64,000 nt of DNA from Limnoglobus sp043780595 (GTDB lineage Bacteria > Planctomycetota > Planctomycetia > Gemmatales > Gemmataceae): contig JAYWCL010000214.1 of the NCBI GenBank assembly GCA_043780595.1, positions 1 through 64,000 on the forward strand. The letters are read 5' to 3'. Every line of letters starts with the position of its first letter. Within the stretch, counting starts at the first letter, position 1. The notes under the pieces are model-generated. The model was not told the origin of the DNA and searched no databases. It saw only the letters and a program-made list of their open reading frames with translations. The position numbers and the translations under genes are program-made. Positions 16,854 through 24,348 of the stretch are shown here, in pieces.

Positions 16854-19376
16854 TTAATCCAGGTACAGGAACTCGTTTGCGTTCAGTACCAGCAGCGCGT
16901 ATCGGGCGAGTGCGGCGGAGTCGTCGAGCGTGTACTTCGCCTTCATTTTCTGAATGAAGGCCAAGTCTTTCGCGATTTCCTCGTCGCTCGGTTTGCGGCC
17001 CGTCGTCAAGCGGATCGCACGTGCGACCTGTTTCGCGGTGTCGCCGGGGAACTCGTTGCTCAGTCGTTTGGCGAGCGATGTCGCTTGTTCGTTCGTGAAC
17101 TCGCCGTTCAACATGCCGAGTGCTTGCGTCGGCACCGTGGTCGTGTAACGCACGGGGCAACTCGAATCGGTGTCGGCCTGATCGTGGTTGATGAGTACCG
17201 GCACTTGCAACGATCGTTTGATGAACACGTACACGCTGCGTCGGTCGCCCGCCGTCGGTTTGCTCGCATCGTAATGCCAGCCTTGGCCGGGTACCGACTG
17301 CCCCGCAAGCACTTCGCGCGGAATTTTCGGGAACACGCTCGGCCCGAACGGCGTGAGATTCAGCTTGCCACTCGCCATTAGGATCGTGTCGCGCACTTCC
17401 TCGGCCGCGAGGCGACGCATGTTGAACCGCCAGTAAAACGCATTCGCGGGGTCGGTCGTCAAGTTCGCGGCGTTCGCGTTCGCGGAGCGTTGATACGTCT
17501 GCGAGAGCATGATCGACTTGTGCAATCGCTTGATTTTCCAGCCACCTTCGACGAAATCGCTGGCCAGCCAGTCGAGTAATTCGGGGTGCGTCGGCATTTC
17601 GCCGAGTTTGCCGAAGTCGCTCGGCGTCGGGACGAGGCCTTTCCCGAAGTGGTACTGCCAGACGCGGTTGACCATGACGCGGGCCGTCAGCGGGTTGCTC
17701 TTCGAGGCGAGCCAGTTCGCGAGTACCGTGCGACGGCCACTCGTTTTTGCACCTTTGGAAGGTGCCGGAATCACCGGATCGGGGAAGCCGAGCACTTCGG
17801 GGAAACCGGGTGCAATCACTTCGTCTCGCGGTGCGTGCGGATTGCCCCGCGCGAGCAAGTGAACCGATGGCGGTTGCACTTCACAGTGATTCACCGATAG
17901 CGCCAAGTCTTGGTTCGGCAACGGCTTTTGCTCGAGATCGAGCCGTTCCTTCTTGAGTTTGCCGTATTCGCGTTTCAAGTCGCCTTCAAAAAACTTCACC
18001 GCTTTCGCAATCACTCGTGGCCGATCCGGTCCCTCAGATGCGCGTTGATCCTCGGCCGGTAGCTTCTTGATCGCCTCGACTTCGATGACGTTCATCTGCT
18101 TGATGAGTTCGCGAATCCGTTCGTTGCGTGCGTTCAATTCGCCTTCGTAAATCTTCCGCTTTTCGGGTGCGGAGATGTCCGAAGTGTTCGTCGACGACGT
18201 GGTGCCGCGGGTGTCGCTAAACGGGCGAATGTCGCGGAAAAACGCGAGTAATTTGTAGTAATCGGTCTGCGGGATCGGGTCTTTCTTGTGGTCGTGGCAA
18301 CGCGCACAATTGACCGTCATCGCGAGGAAACCTTGTGCGGTGACGGTCACGAGATCGTCGTAGCCATCGAACAGCGATTGTTTGGCGTCGGCGGGTTCGT
18401 CGTCCCAAATACCGAGGCGATAGTAGCCCGTCGCGACGATCGCATCGGCCGACCATTCGGGAAGCTCATCGCCCGCGATCTGTTCTTTGATGAAGCGATC
18501 GTACGGTTTATCGTCGTTAAAACTGCGAATGACATAGTCGCGGTAACGCCAAGCGTTCGGCTTCGGGCCATCGCGTTCGTAGCCATTCGTTTCGGCATAT
18601 CGAACGATGTCGAGCCAATGTCGCCCCCACTTTTCGCCGTAATGCGGCGACGCCAGAAGCGTGTCGATCAACCGCGAGTAGGCTTCGGGCGAAGCATCCG
18701 CAAGGAACGCATCGATCTGCTCCGGCGTCGGTGGCAACCCCAACAAATCGTAATACGCACGGCGAACGAGCGCAGATTTCTCCGCCGGACCGTTCGACTT
18801 CAAACCCTTCGCATTCAGCTTACTTTGGATGAACGCATCGATCGGCGACGCATCTTTGATGGACGGAATCGCCACCGGTTTGACGGGCTGATACGCCCAA
18901 AATTTCTTCGCTTCCTCGGTGATCACCGAAGGGGCGGCCGATGGATTTGACACGCTTTCGCCGAGGTCTGCGACGCTCACAGGCATTCGTTCGACGACCC
19001 ATTTGGTGAGGATCGCGATTTCCGAATCGGCCAGCTTCCCCGACGGCGGCATCACCTCGGTACCATCGCCGCGCTTGTTCAAAATGGCCTGTAGAAACAG
19101 GCTATCCGCTGGTTTTTTGAGATCGAACGAAGGCCCGGTGATGCCACCCGCGATCGCCGCCGCGCGATTCGAGAGACGCAGTTCACCCTTGATCTTCTCA
19201 CCCGCACCGTGGCATTTAAAGCAGCGCTGCACGAGAATCGGCTTGACGCTTTTCTCGTAAAACGCGACTTGCTCCGCACTGAAGCTCGGCATCTTTTGTT
19301 CGCTGCGCCCGATGGCAGACAACGCAAAAAACGCAACCAGCAACAACGCCGTACGCGGTTCTGACAGCATCAGCAT
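16854..19376 (-). CDS. PSCyt1-DUF1549-DUF1553 protein (planctomycete cytochrome C family)
   Basis: An 840-residue exported protein of the three-domain planctomycete family. After a signal sequence (MLMLSEPRTALLLVAFFALS) comes the PSCyt1 cytochrome-c-like domain with the haem motif CFKCHG and MPPSGKL. The central DUF1549 (PSCyt2) domain has IDAFIQSKLNAKGLKSNGPA, YYDLLGLPPTPEQIDAFL, GRHWLDIVRYAETNGYERDG and a second CxxCH (CARCHDHKKDPI). The C-terminal DUF1553 (PSD1) domain has RVMVNRVWQYHFGKGLVPTP and TYQRSANAN. The start at 19376 follows a GAGG eight bases upstream; an in-frame ATG 39 bp earlier is less likely. It precedes the DUF1501 gene in the usual pair order. Its substrate is unknown. 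Confidence 0.93.
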   Translation of the reverse strand: MLMLSEPRTALLLVAFFALSAIGRSEQKMPSFSAEQVAFYEKSVKPILVQRCFKCHGAGEKIKGELRLSNRAAAIAGGITGPSFDLKKPADSLFLQAILNKRGDGTEVMPPSGKLADSEIAILTKWVVERMPVSVADLGESVSNPSAAPSVITEEAKKFWAYQPVKPVAIPSIKDASPIDAFIQSKLNAKGLKSNGPAEKSALVRRAYYDLLGLPPTPEQIDAFLADASPEAYSRLIDTLLASPHYGEKWGRHWLDIVRYAETNGYERDGPKPNAWRYRDYVIRSFNDDKPYDRFIKEQIAGDELPEWSADAIVATGYYRLGIWDDEPADAKQSLFDGYDDLVTVTAQGFLAMTVNCARCHDHKKDPIPQTDYYKLLAFFRDIRPFSDTRGTTSSTNTSDISAPEKRKIYEGELNARNERIRELIKQMNVIEVEAIKKLPAEDQRASEGPDRPRVIAKAVKFFEGDLKREYGKLKKERLDLEQKPLPNQDLALSVNHCEVQPPSVHLLARGNPHAPRDEVIAPGFPEVLGFPDPVIPAPSKGAKTSGRRTVLANWLASKSNPLTARVMVNRVWQYHFGKGLVPTPSDFGKLGEMPTHPELLDWLASDFVEGGWKIKRLHKSIMLSQTYQRSANANAANLTTDPANAFYWRFNMRRLAAEEVRDTILMASGKLNLTPFGPSVFPKIPREVLAGQSVPGQGWHYDASKPTAGDRRSVYVFIKRSLQVPVLINHDQADTDSSCPVRYTTTVPTQALGMLNGEFTNEQATSLAKRLSNEFPGDTAKQVARAIRLTTGRKPSDEEIAKDLAFIQKMKAKYTLDDSAALARYALLVLNANEFLYLD

Positions 19377-19502
19377 GAATCGTGCCTCAAAGGCAGAGTG
19401 GGGCGGGTGTGGCACAAGCAGTTATTCTGGAATCCAAAAATATTATAGCTTACTCACATTCACTGTTCAAGTCGTTGCCTCGATTTCGTTCTGAGCACCT
19501 GA

Positions 19503-19699
19503 AATTTATTAACTGTCCGATTTGAGGTTTTTGGCACGGGGTTTGGGTGGCAGGACGCCCGTAATGCTCAACCCCTATTCCACCGTTGTCGAAAACGCGA
19601 TGCGGCTCACGTATGCGGCTCTCAACGAACGGCAACGACGAAGAACTCCCCACATGGAACTACCGTGCCATTCCCGCCAAAAGGGACAGTTATTAAATC
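19503..19699. mobile_element. MITE-like element with terminal inverted repeats
   Basis: AATTTATTAACTGTCC at 19503-19518 and GGACAGTTATTAAATC at 19684-19699 are inverted copies with two differences. Ungapped pairing continues inward, with more mismatches, to about 38 bp per arm (both arms reach TGGCACGG). The enclosed 165 bp has no convincing gene. Size and ends fit a small non-autonomous transposable element; the source transposase is not in the window. It ends 9 bp before copy 1 of the 340-bp repeat. The rest of the gap from 19377 holds nothing I recognise. Confidence 0.55.
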
Positions 19700-19708
19700 T
19701 CGTGTCCT

Positions 19709-20047
19709 AAGTCACAATTGCGGAGGCTCAAAAACCAGTTTTTCGGGTATTTTTCGGGTTTTTGAGGCCCCAAAAGTCCTCTTTTTCGATCGCCAATCGC
19801 CGATCTGTATTCCGCATCTCGAACCCGGTTCATGGGTTACGCCAATTGCCATCGATTCGGCACGCGCCGCAACTACCGACCGAAAATCGACCGAATGCGA
19901 CCGAAAATCGACCGAATGCGACAATTCTATGTCATTTGGAGACACTTTTGCGTCATTTCGCGACACTTTTGGGTCACTTTATGCACGACGCGAATTCCGA
20001 CTTACGTCGCATCGCCTGCGATTTTTTGACTTCGGGAAATCGTGTGG
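19709..20047. repeat. 340-bp interspersed repeat, copy 1
   Basis: This block aligns end to end, same orientation, with 44270-44610. Both start aagtcanaattncggag and end ctggaaatcgtgtggg or its one-base variant. Inside are two exact tandem copies of a 21-bp unit (gaccgaaaatcgaccgaatgc) at about 19878-19919, followed by three looser 21-bp units containing gtcatttcgcgacactt. The last 170 bp align without gaps with about 22 mismatches by hand. Frames on both strands are partly open in both copies, so no coding frame stands out. Its nature (structured RNA, non-autonomous element or intergenic signal) is unknown. 20048-20179, up to the next gene's stop, shows nothing else. Confidence 0.8.
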
Positions 20048-20179
20048 GTATTGAATGTTTCCCTCATACTGATCACCGCCGTAAACCATCGCATCAACCT
20101 CACCCACTGCTCCGGTTGACAGAAAAAATCTCAATTATCGAGTGTAGAAGAATTGCACAGGAAGAACCTTGCTGAAGGG

Positions 20180-20527
20180 TCATCCCAAATCTCTTCTAAG
20201 TAACTCAGCCCTTACCAATGGATAACAGTCTTCGCATAGATCCACATGCTCGAATCCTTTGTTTGTCCAGTATCTTTCACCCGGCAGTATCCTGCCGTAA
20301 CACACATCACAATGCTCGTGATCCCATCCGTTTGGAATCACCGAGTTCAAGTTGTCCAGACTCTTGTCGCCGCGAATAGGACTCGTTACGACTAGACCTG
20401 TTTCGAGATCTGGCGTAGCAATGCAATCGTAAGGTGCAAATCTTGCGAGATGAAACGCACAACGACTAAATGTCCTCCACTCTTCGTCATGAACACGTTC
20501 AAAGTATTCCTCTCGTGTGGTAGTCAT
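20180..20527 (-). CDS. Small protein with a zinc-ribbon-like motif, unknown function
   Basis: A 115-residue acidic protein starting MTTTREEYFERVHDEEWRTF. The ATG at 20527 has GGAG eight bases upstream; the frame is open further back but that region belongs to a transposase remnant. Its second half carries CDVCYGRILPGERYWTNKGF followed by DLCEDCY, two CxxC pairs that should bind zinc, and the first half has a short beta-rich core with an SPIRGDKSL loop. I do not recognise the family. Small acidic single-domain proteins beside transposase debris are often immunity or accessory proteins, but nothing here proves that. Base composition is more A+T-rich than its neighbours, consistent with acquisition. 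Confidence 0.6.
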   Translation of the reverse strand: MTTTREEYFERVHDEEWRTFSRCAFHLARFAPYDCIATPDLETGLVVTSPIRGDKSLDNLNSVIPNGWDHEHCDVCYGRILPGERYWTNKGFEHVDLCEDCYPLVRAELLRRDLG

Positions 20528-20574
20528 GCAGTATTCTCCATTGTCATATTGTTGTTTATATGTAATGTAACCGT

Positions 20575-20799
20575 TCACGCCCCGCTTGGGATTAGCGACG
20601 GTTTTTGATTGGGGTCGTTGCTCGCGGCGAGGGCTATCCGCAGGAAGTCGAGGACGTCGCGCTTTTGCGTTCGGCAGCTTGAGACTGCGGTCAGAATGCG
20701 TTCCACGAAGCGGCTGCCGGTGCCGAAACTCGACTTCCGCCAACAGACCGCGTGTCGCAACGCCCGCTCGGCGGCGTTGGCCACCGCCTCAACGTCAAC
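20575..20799 (-). pseudogene. IS66-type transposase, C-terminal remnant
   Basis: About 75 codons, reading VEAVANAAERALRHAVCWRK, then SSFGTGSRFVERILTAVSSC and RTQKRDVLDFL, match the conserved C-terminus of IS66-family transposases (NNAAERALR..V.WRK.SFGT, GSRFVER). The catalytic DDE core and the rest of the IS are missing, and an in-frame stop lies upstream at about 20854, so this is a truncated remnant. Residues between SFGT and GSRFVER are shortened compared with usual IS66 proteins. Confidence 0.75.
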
Positions 20800-20867
20800 T
20801 ACGGGGCGAAAACGGTCGAACTCACATAGTGGACTGCTTTCGCTTCGAGGTTCTCATCAGGGGAAGT

Positions 20868-21521
20868 ATGCGAGTCATCGTGGGAGCACTATTCACGGTC
20901 GGCAGCATGTTCGCGGTCGTGGCGTTGTCGAGTGAGAGCGGGGTGTTCGACCGTTACCCCGTCGTCGTCGGTTTGGGGCTTGGGTTATTGCTGCTCTTGT
21001 TGAGTATTGTGAGCCTTTACCTGTTCAACCCTTGGTGGGCAAACCTGCCTTGGCGGATGACACCGGAAGAAATCCGCGACCGTCTGGAAGACGAGGGGCT
21101 GCTGGTGTCATCGGACTACCAGACACGGCGGGCTTTCGGCGTTAAAGAGTTCGAAGATGAAGGGCTGCACTATTTCCTCGAGTTGGTCGATGGGCGAGTC
21201 CTGTTTCTGAGCGGCCAGTACCTCTACGACTACGAGCCGTTAAACGACGACCCCGAGTTGAACCAGCCGCGGCGCTTCCCTTGTGCCGACTTCACGATTC
21301 GCAGGCATAAGATCGAAGGGCACGTTGTGGAGGTCGTATGCCGCGGTGCCGTCATCGAACCCGAATTCTTCGCCAACCCGTTTCACAGGCAAGAAAAGTC
21401 GATGCGTGTCCCGGAGGACGGCCAACTGATTTTGGACACGACGTATGACGCTTTCAAGGCGTCGATGCGGCAGGCCGTCCCAACCGCGACAGACCGTGTA
21501 GCAGATGAAGGTTCGCCTTAA
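20868..21521 (+). CDS. Membrane-anchored protein of unknown function
   Basis: A 217-residue protein. Two N-terminal membrane helices are visible: MRVIVGALFTVGSMFAVVAL and VVVGLGLGLLLLLLSIVSLY. A soluble domain of about 160 residues follows with TPEEIRDRLEDEGLLVSSDY, LHYFLELVDGRVLFLSGQYL and a C-terminal VPEDGQLILDTTYDAFK. The ATG at 20868 is preceded by AGGGGA seven bases upstream, which settles the start inside a longer open frame. I do not recognise the family. The gene sits just after an IS66 remnant whose upstream end is eroded near here, so it may have arrived with, or been exposed by, that insertion. Confidence 0.7.
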   Translation: MRVIVGALFTVGSMFAVVALSSESGVFDRYPVVVGLGLGLLLLLLSIVSLYLFNPWWANLPWRMTPEEIRDRLEDEGLLVSSDYQTRRAFGVKEFEDEGLHYFLELVDGRVLFLSGQYLYDYEPLNDDPELNQPRRFPCADFTIRRHKIEGHVVEVVCRGAVIEPEFFANPFHRQEKSMRVPEDGQLILDTTYDAFKASMRQAVPTATDRVADEGSP

Positions 21522-21636
21522 TCCGAAGTACCCTCGGTCAGCCCGGATGGTGCTCAATTCCTTTCCAATTTCGCTTTGAGGTTCTCACGCCTCTGCCGTT
21601 TGTTTATGCTGGCCTTCCGACAAACGGGAGGTCGAT

Positions 21637-23283
21637 ATGCGTTCGCTTCGGTGGGTTCATTATGCGGTGTTGCTCGCGGTGATGGCGTTCGTGACGTTGC
21701 CGAACCTCGGCACGCCGTCGCTGTGGGATGTCGATGAGGGCGTGAACGCGGAATGTACGCGGGAGATGATGGAAATTGGCACGTGGGTAGTGCCGACGTT
21801 CAACGGCGAACTGCGTACGGCGAAGCCGGTGATGCTGTACTGGATCCAGCGAATCGCCTTCCTGACGTTCGGCATCTCCGAATGGTCGGCACGCTTCCCC
21901 GCGTTCCTGCTCGGGTTGGGTTCGGTGCTGATTACGTACGAACTCGCGCGGCGAATGTACGGCGCGATCACGGGGTTACTCGCAGGTGTGGTGCTCGCTA
22001 CGGCGATCGAATTTTGCAAGCTCTCTCACGCCGCCACACCCGATGCGCCGTTCATTTTCTTCACAACATTAACGATGTTCCTGTTCTGGATCGGCCACGA
22101 AAACGGCGGGCGAAGCTGGTTCTTCACGGCATCGGTGGCAAGTGGCCTGGCGATGCTGACGAAAGGCCCCGCCGGTTTGGCGCTGCCGGCTCTGATCGTA
22201 ATGCTGTACTTCGCATGGAATCGCGAACTCAAACGACTCTGGGATTTCCGGCTCGTTCGCGGGCTGTTGCTGTGGGCGCTGGTCGCGGTGCCGTGGTACG
22301 GGCTGGTGATTGCCGAGACGCGCGGGGCGTATCTCGCGTTCTTTCGAGACGAAAACGCGAGTCGATTTCTGAACCCGATGGAAGGCCATCGCGGGCCGCC
22401 GGTGTATTACATCGGGGCGCTGTTCGCGTTCTTTGCGCCGTGGTGCGTGTTCCTGATCGGTGCGATCTGGTACGGCGTCAAAGACGCTCGCAACGCGGTG
22501 GAAAGTAGCGAACGCCGTGCAGGTCGGTTTCTGCTGTGCTGGTTCGCTGCGTATCTCGTCGTCTTCACGATAGCCGCAACGAAACTGCCGAACTACATCG
22601 CGCCGCTGTACCCGGCGATTGCGATTCTGACGGCACGATTCCTCGTGCAATGGGCGAGCCAACGCATACAACCCGCACGCTGGGTGATGCTGTTGGCCAT
22701 CGCGTCGCTGGCGCTGATCGGCGTCGTGGTGGCAGTCGGGTTGCTGATCGTGGGTGGGGAAATTCCGCTCGATTTCAAGGGAATGCGGATCGTGCCGGGG
22801 ATGGCGAAGTGGGCGTTCATCGGTGCGATCCCGATTGTCGGTTCCATCGCGATGTCCGTCTTCCTTCTGAAAAATCGCCGGGAAAGTGCGACGGTCACAT
22901 TCGCTGTGACAGCGGTGCTTTTCATTGGCTTCTTGGCGGCGTTTCCGGCGGTGGAAGTCGATCAGTTAAAGGCACCGAAAGGACTCGTGTCCGATGCCGG
23001 TGTCAAGCAGCCGGACCGCGAAATTCGCATTGCGAGCCTCGATTACACGCAGCCGAGCGTGACGTTTTATGCGGAGCGCAAAGTCGAACGAATGCTCGAT
23101 GCGCCTGCCGCGCGGGTGTTCCTCGCGATGCCGTTGCCCGCGTATCTGTTCGTGACCGAACCCGTGTGGACGGCACAACTCGCGGGGACGGTGCCCACGC
23201 CGCACCGCATCGTCGCACGCCGCTACGATTTTACCCGCAACTGCGATGTCCTCGTAGTGACGAACGACGGAGCCAGACCATGA
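21637..23283 (+). CDS. GT39/ArnT-like membrane glycosyltransferase
   Basis: A 548-residue protein with about 11-12 membrane helices, of the GT39/ArnT/PMT superfamily that moves a sugar from a polyprenyl-phosphate donor to lipid or protein outside the inner membrane. The first periplasmic loop has the acidic signature WDVDEGVNAECTREM and NGELRTAKPVMLYWIQ, as in ArnT relatives (DE..Y...MA, ..PP..YWL). ATG at 21637 has GGGAGG upstream. The stop overlaps the start of hldD in an ATGA, so the genes are translationally coupled, which suggests a role with heptose-containing or other surface glycans. The exact donor and acceptor are unknown. Confidence 0.9.
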   Translation: MRSLRWVHYAVLLAVMAFVTLPNLGTPSLWDVDEGVNAECTREMMEIGTWVVPTFNGELRTAKPVMLYWIQRIAFLTFGISEWSARFPAFLLGLGSVLITYELARRMYGAITGLLAGVVLATAIEFCKLSHAATPDAPFIFFTTLTMFLFWIGHENGGRSWFFTASVASGLAMLTKGPAGLALPALIVMLYFAWNRELKRLWDFRLVRGLLLWALVAVPWYGLVIAETRGAYLAFFRDENASRFLNPMEGHRGPPVYYIGALFAFFAPWCVFLIGAIWYGVKDARNAVESSERRAGRFLLCWFAAYLVVFTIAATKLPNYIAPLYPAIAILTARFLVQWASQRIQPARWVMLLAIASLALIGVVVAVGLLIVGGEIPLDFKGMRIVPGMAKWAFIGAIPIVGSIAMSVFLLKNRRESATVTFAVTAVLFIGFLAAFPAVEVDQLKAPKGLVSDAGVKQPDREIRIASLDYTQPSVTFYAERKVERMLDAPAARVFLAMPLPAYLFVTEPVWTAQLAGTVPTPHRIVARRYDFTRNCDVLVVTNDGARP

Positions 23284-24227
23284 TTGCGATCACCGGGGCC
23301 GCCGGATTTATCGGCTCGAATCTCGCGCACCGACTGATTCAAGACGGGCACGACTTGCTGCTCGTCGATCACCCACTGACTGCGGCAAAGGCGATGAACT
23401 TCGCGGGGCTGAAGCGGTTCGCGTTCGTCGAACACGATCTGTTTTTGCAGCAATTAGAGGAAAACAAGTGGCAGCCGGAGGCGATCTTCCACCTCGGCGC
23501 GTGCAGTGCGACCACCGAAACAAACTGGGATTACCTCGCCTGCAACAACATCGGTTACACACGCGATTTGTGGACGTGGGCCACGGCACACCGCGTGCCG
23601 TTTCTGTACGCATCGAGTGCCGCCACCTACGGCGATGGCACGCAAGGATTCGACGACCGCACGCCGCCGACGGAATTGACACCGCTCAATCTTTACGGCA
23701 AAAGTAAGAACGACTTCGACATCTGGGCGCTGGCGCAATTGACAAGCCCGCCACGTTGGGCGGGGTTGAAGTTCTTCAACGTCTACGGCTCGCGCGAGAA
23801 CCACAAGGGCCGCATGTCGAGCGTGGCACTCCAGACGTACAAACAGATTGTCGCTACCGGTGGCATGAAGCTGTTCCGTTCGACCGACGCGAACTACCCC
23901 GATGGCGGCCAACTCCGCGACTTCGTGTTCGTCGACGATTGCGTGAATCACCTCATCTGGCTCTGGCAGTACGACCACATCGGCGGCGTTTATAACAGCG
24001 GTACGGGCGCGGCTCGCTCGTTCCACGATCTCGCGGTGGCGGTGTTTATGACAATGGGCCGTCAGCCGAATATTTCGTTCATCGACATGCCCGCCGACCT
24101 GGCAAGGCACTACCAGAACTTCACGCAAGCCACGACGACAAAACTGCGTGCCGCCGGTTGCACGACACCCGTCACGCCACTCGAAGACGGGGTGAAAGCG
24201 TACATCTCAAAACTCATGCAAGACTAG
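23280..24227 (+). CDS. hldD: ADP-L-glycero-D-manno-heptose 6-epimerase
   Basis: A 315-residue extended short-chain dehydrogenase matching HldD (RfaD/GmhD), which converts ADP-D-glycero-D-manno-heptose to the L-glycero form for lipopolysaccharide core or other heptosides. The NADP-binding motif is ITGAAGFIGSNLAHRL; FHLGACSATTETNWDYL is the HldD signature near the active site; the catalytic YGKSK is in LNLYGKSKNDFD; FFNVYGSRENHKGRMSSVA and GGQLRDFVFVDDCV are also typical. It starts inside the stop codon of the GT39 gene. Length is close to E. coli HldD (310 residues). The other heptose genes (gmhA, hldE) are not in the window. Confidence 0.94.
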   Translation: MIAITGAAGFIGSNLAHRLIQDGHDLLLVDHPLTAAKAMNFAGLKRFAFVEHDLFLQQLEENKWQPEAIFHLGACSATTETNWDYLACNNIGYTRDLWTWATAHRVPFLYASSAATYGDGTQGFDDRTPPTELTPLNLYGKSKNDFDIWALAQLTSPPRWAGLKFFNVYGSRENHKGRMSSVALQTYKQIVATGGMKLFRSTDANYPDGGQLRDFVFVDDCVNHLIWLWQYDHIGGVYNSGTGAARSFHDLAVAVFMTMGRQPNISFIDMPADLARHYQNFTQATTTKLRAAGCTTPVTPLEDGVKAYISKLMQD

Positions 24228-24348
24228 AACTCACATTCTCGCGATTCGCAAGAAATAACTGCTTGCGTTCCCTTCTGTGCAATTGTTACAATTCAGTGAG
24301 ATGACTGCCGTTCGGCACGCTCAATCGCATTTTTTGGTTGGAGTCGCG

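Noticed and set aside
19878..19975. Tandem 21-bp units considered as a CRISPR array
   Set aside because: Units are directly adjacent without unique spacers and only two are exact.
19762..20175. Possible 137-codon protein inside repeat copy 1 and a 78-codon one in copy 2
   Set aside because: Part of the frame is conserved, but the N-terminal halves differ by indels, minus-strand frames are open too and there is no Shine-Dalgarno, so I kept the repeat as non-coding.
22536..24227. Long frame fused in front of hldD
   Set aside because: The part before 23280 is a shadow of the GT39 gene; hldD starts in the ATGA overlap.
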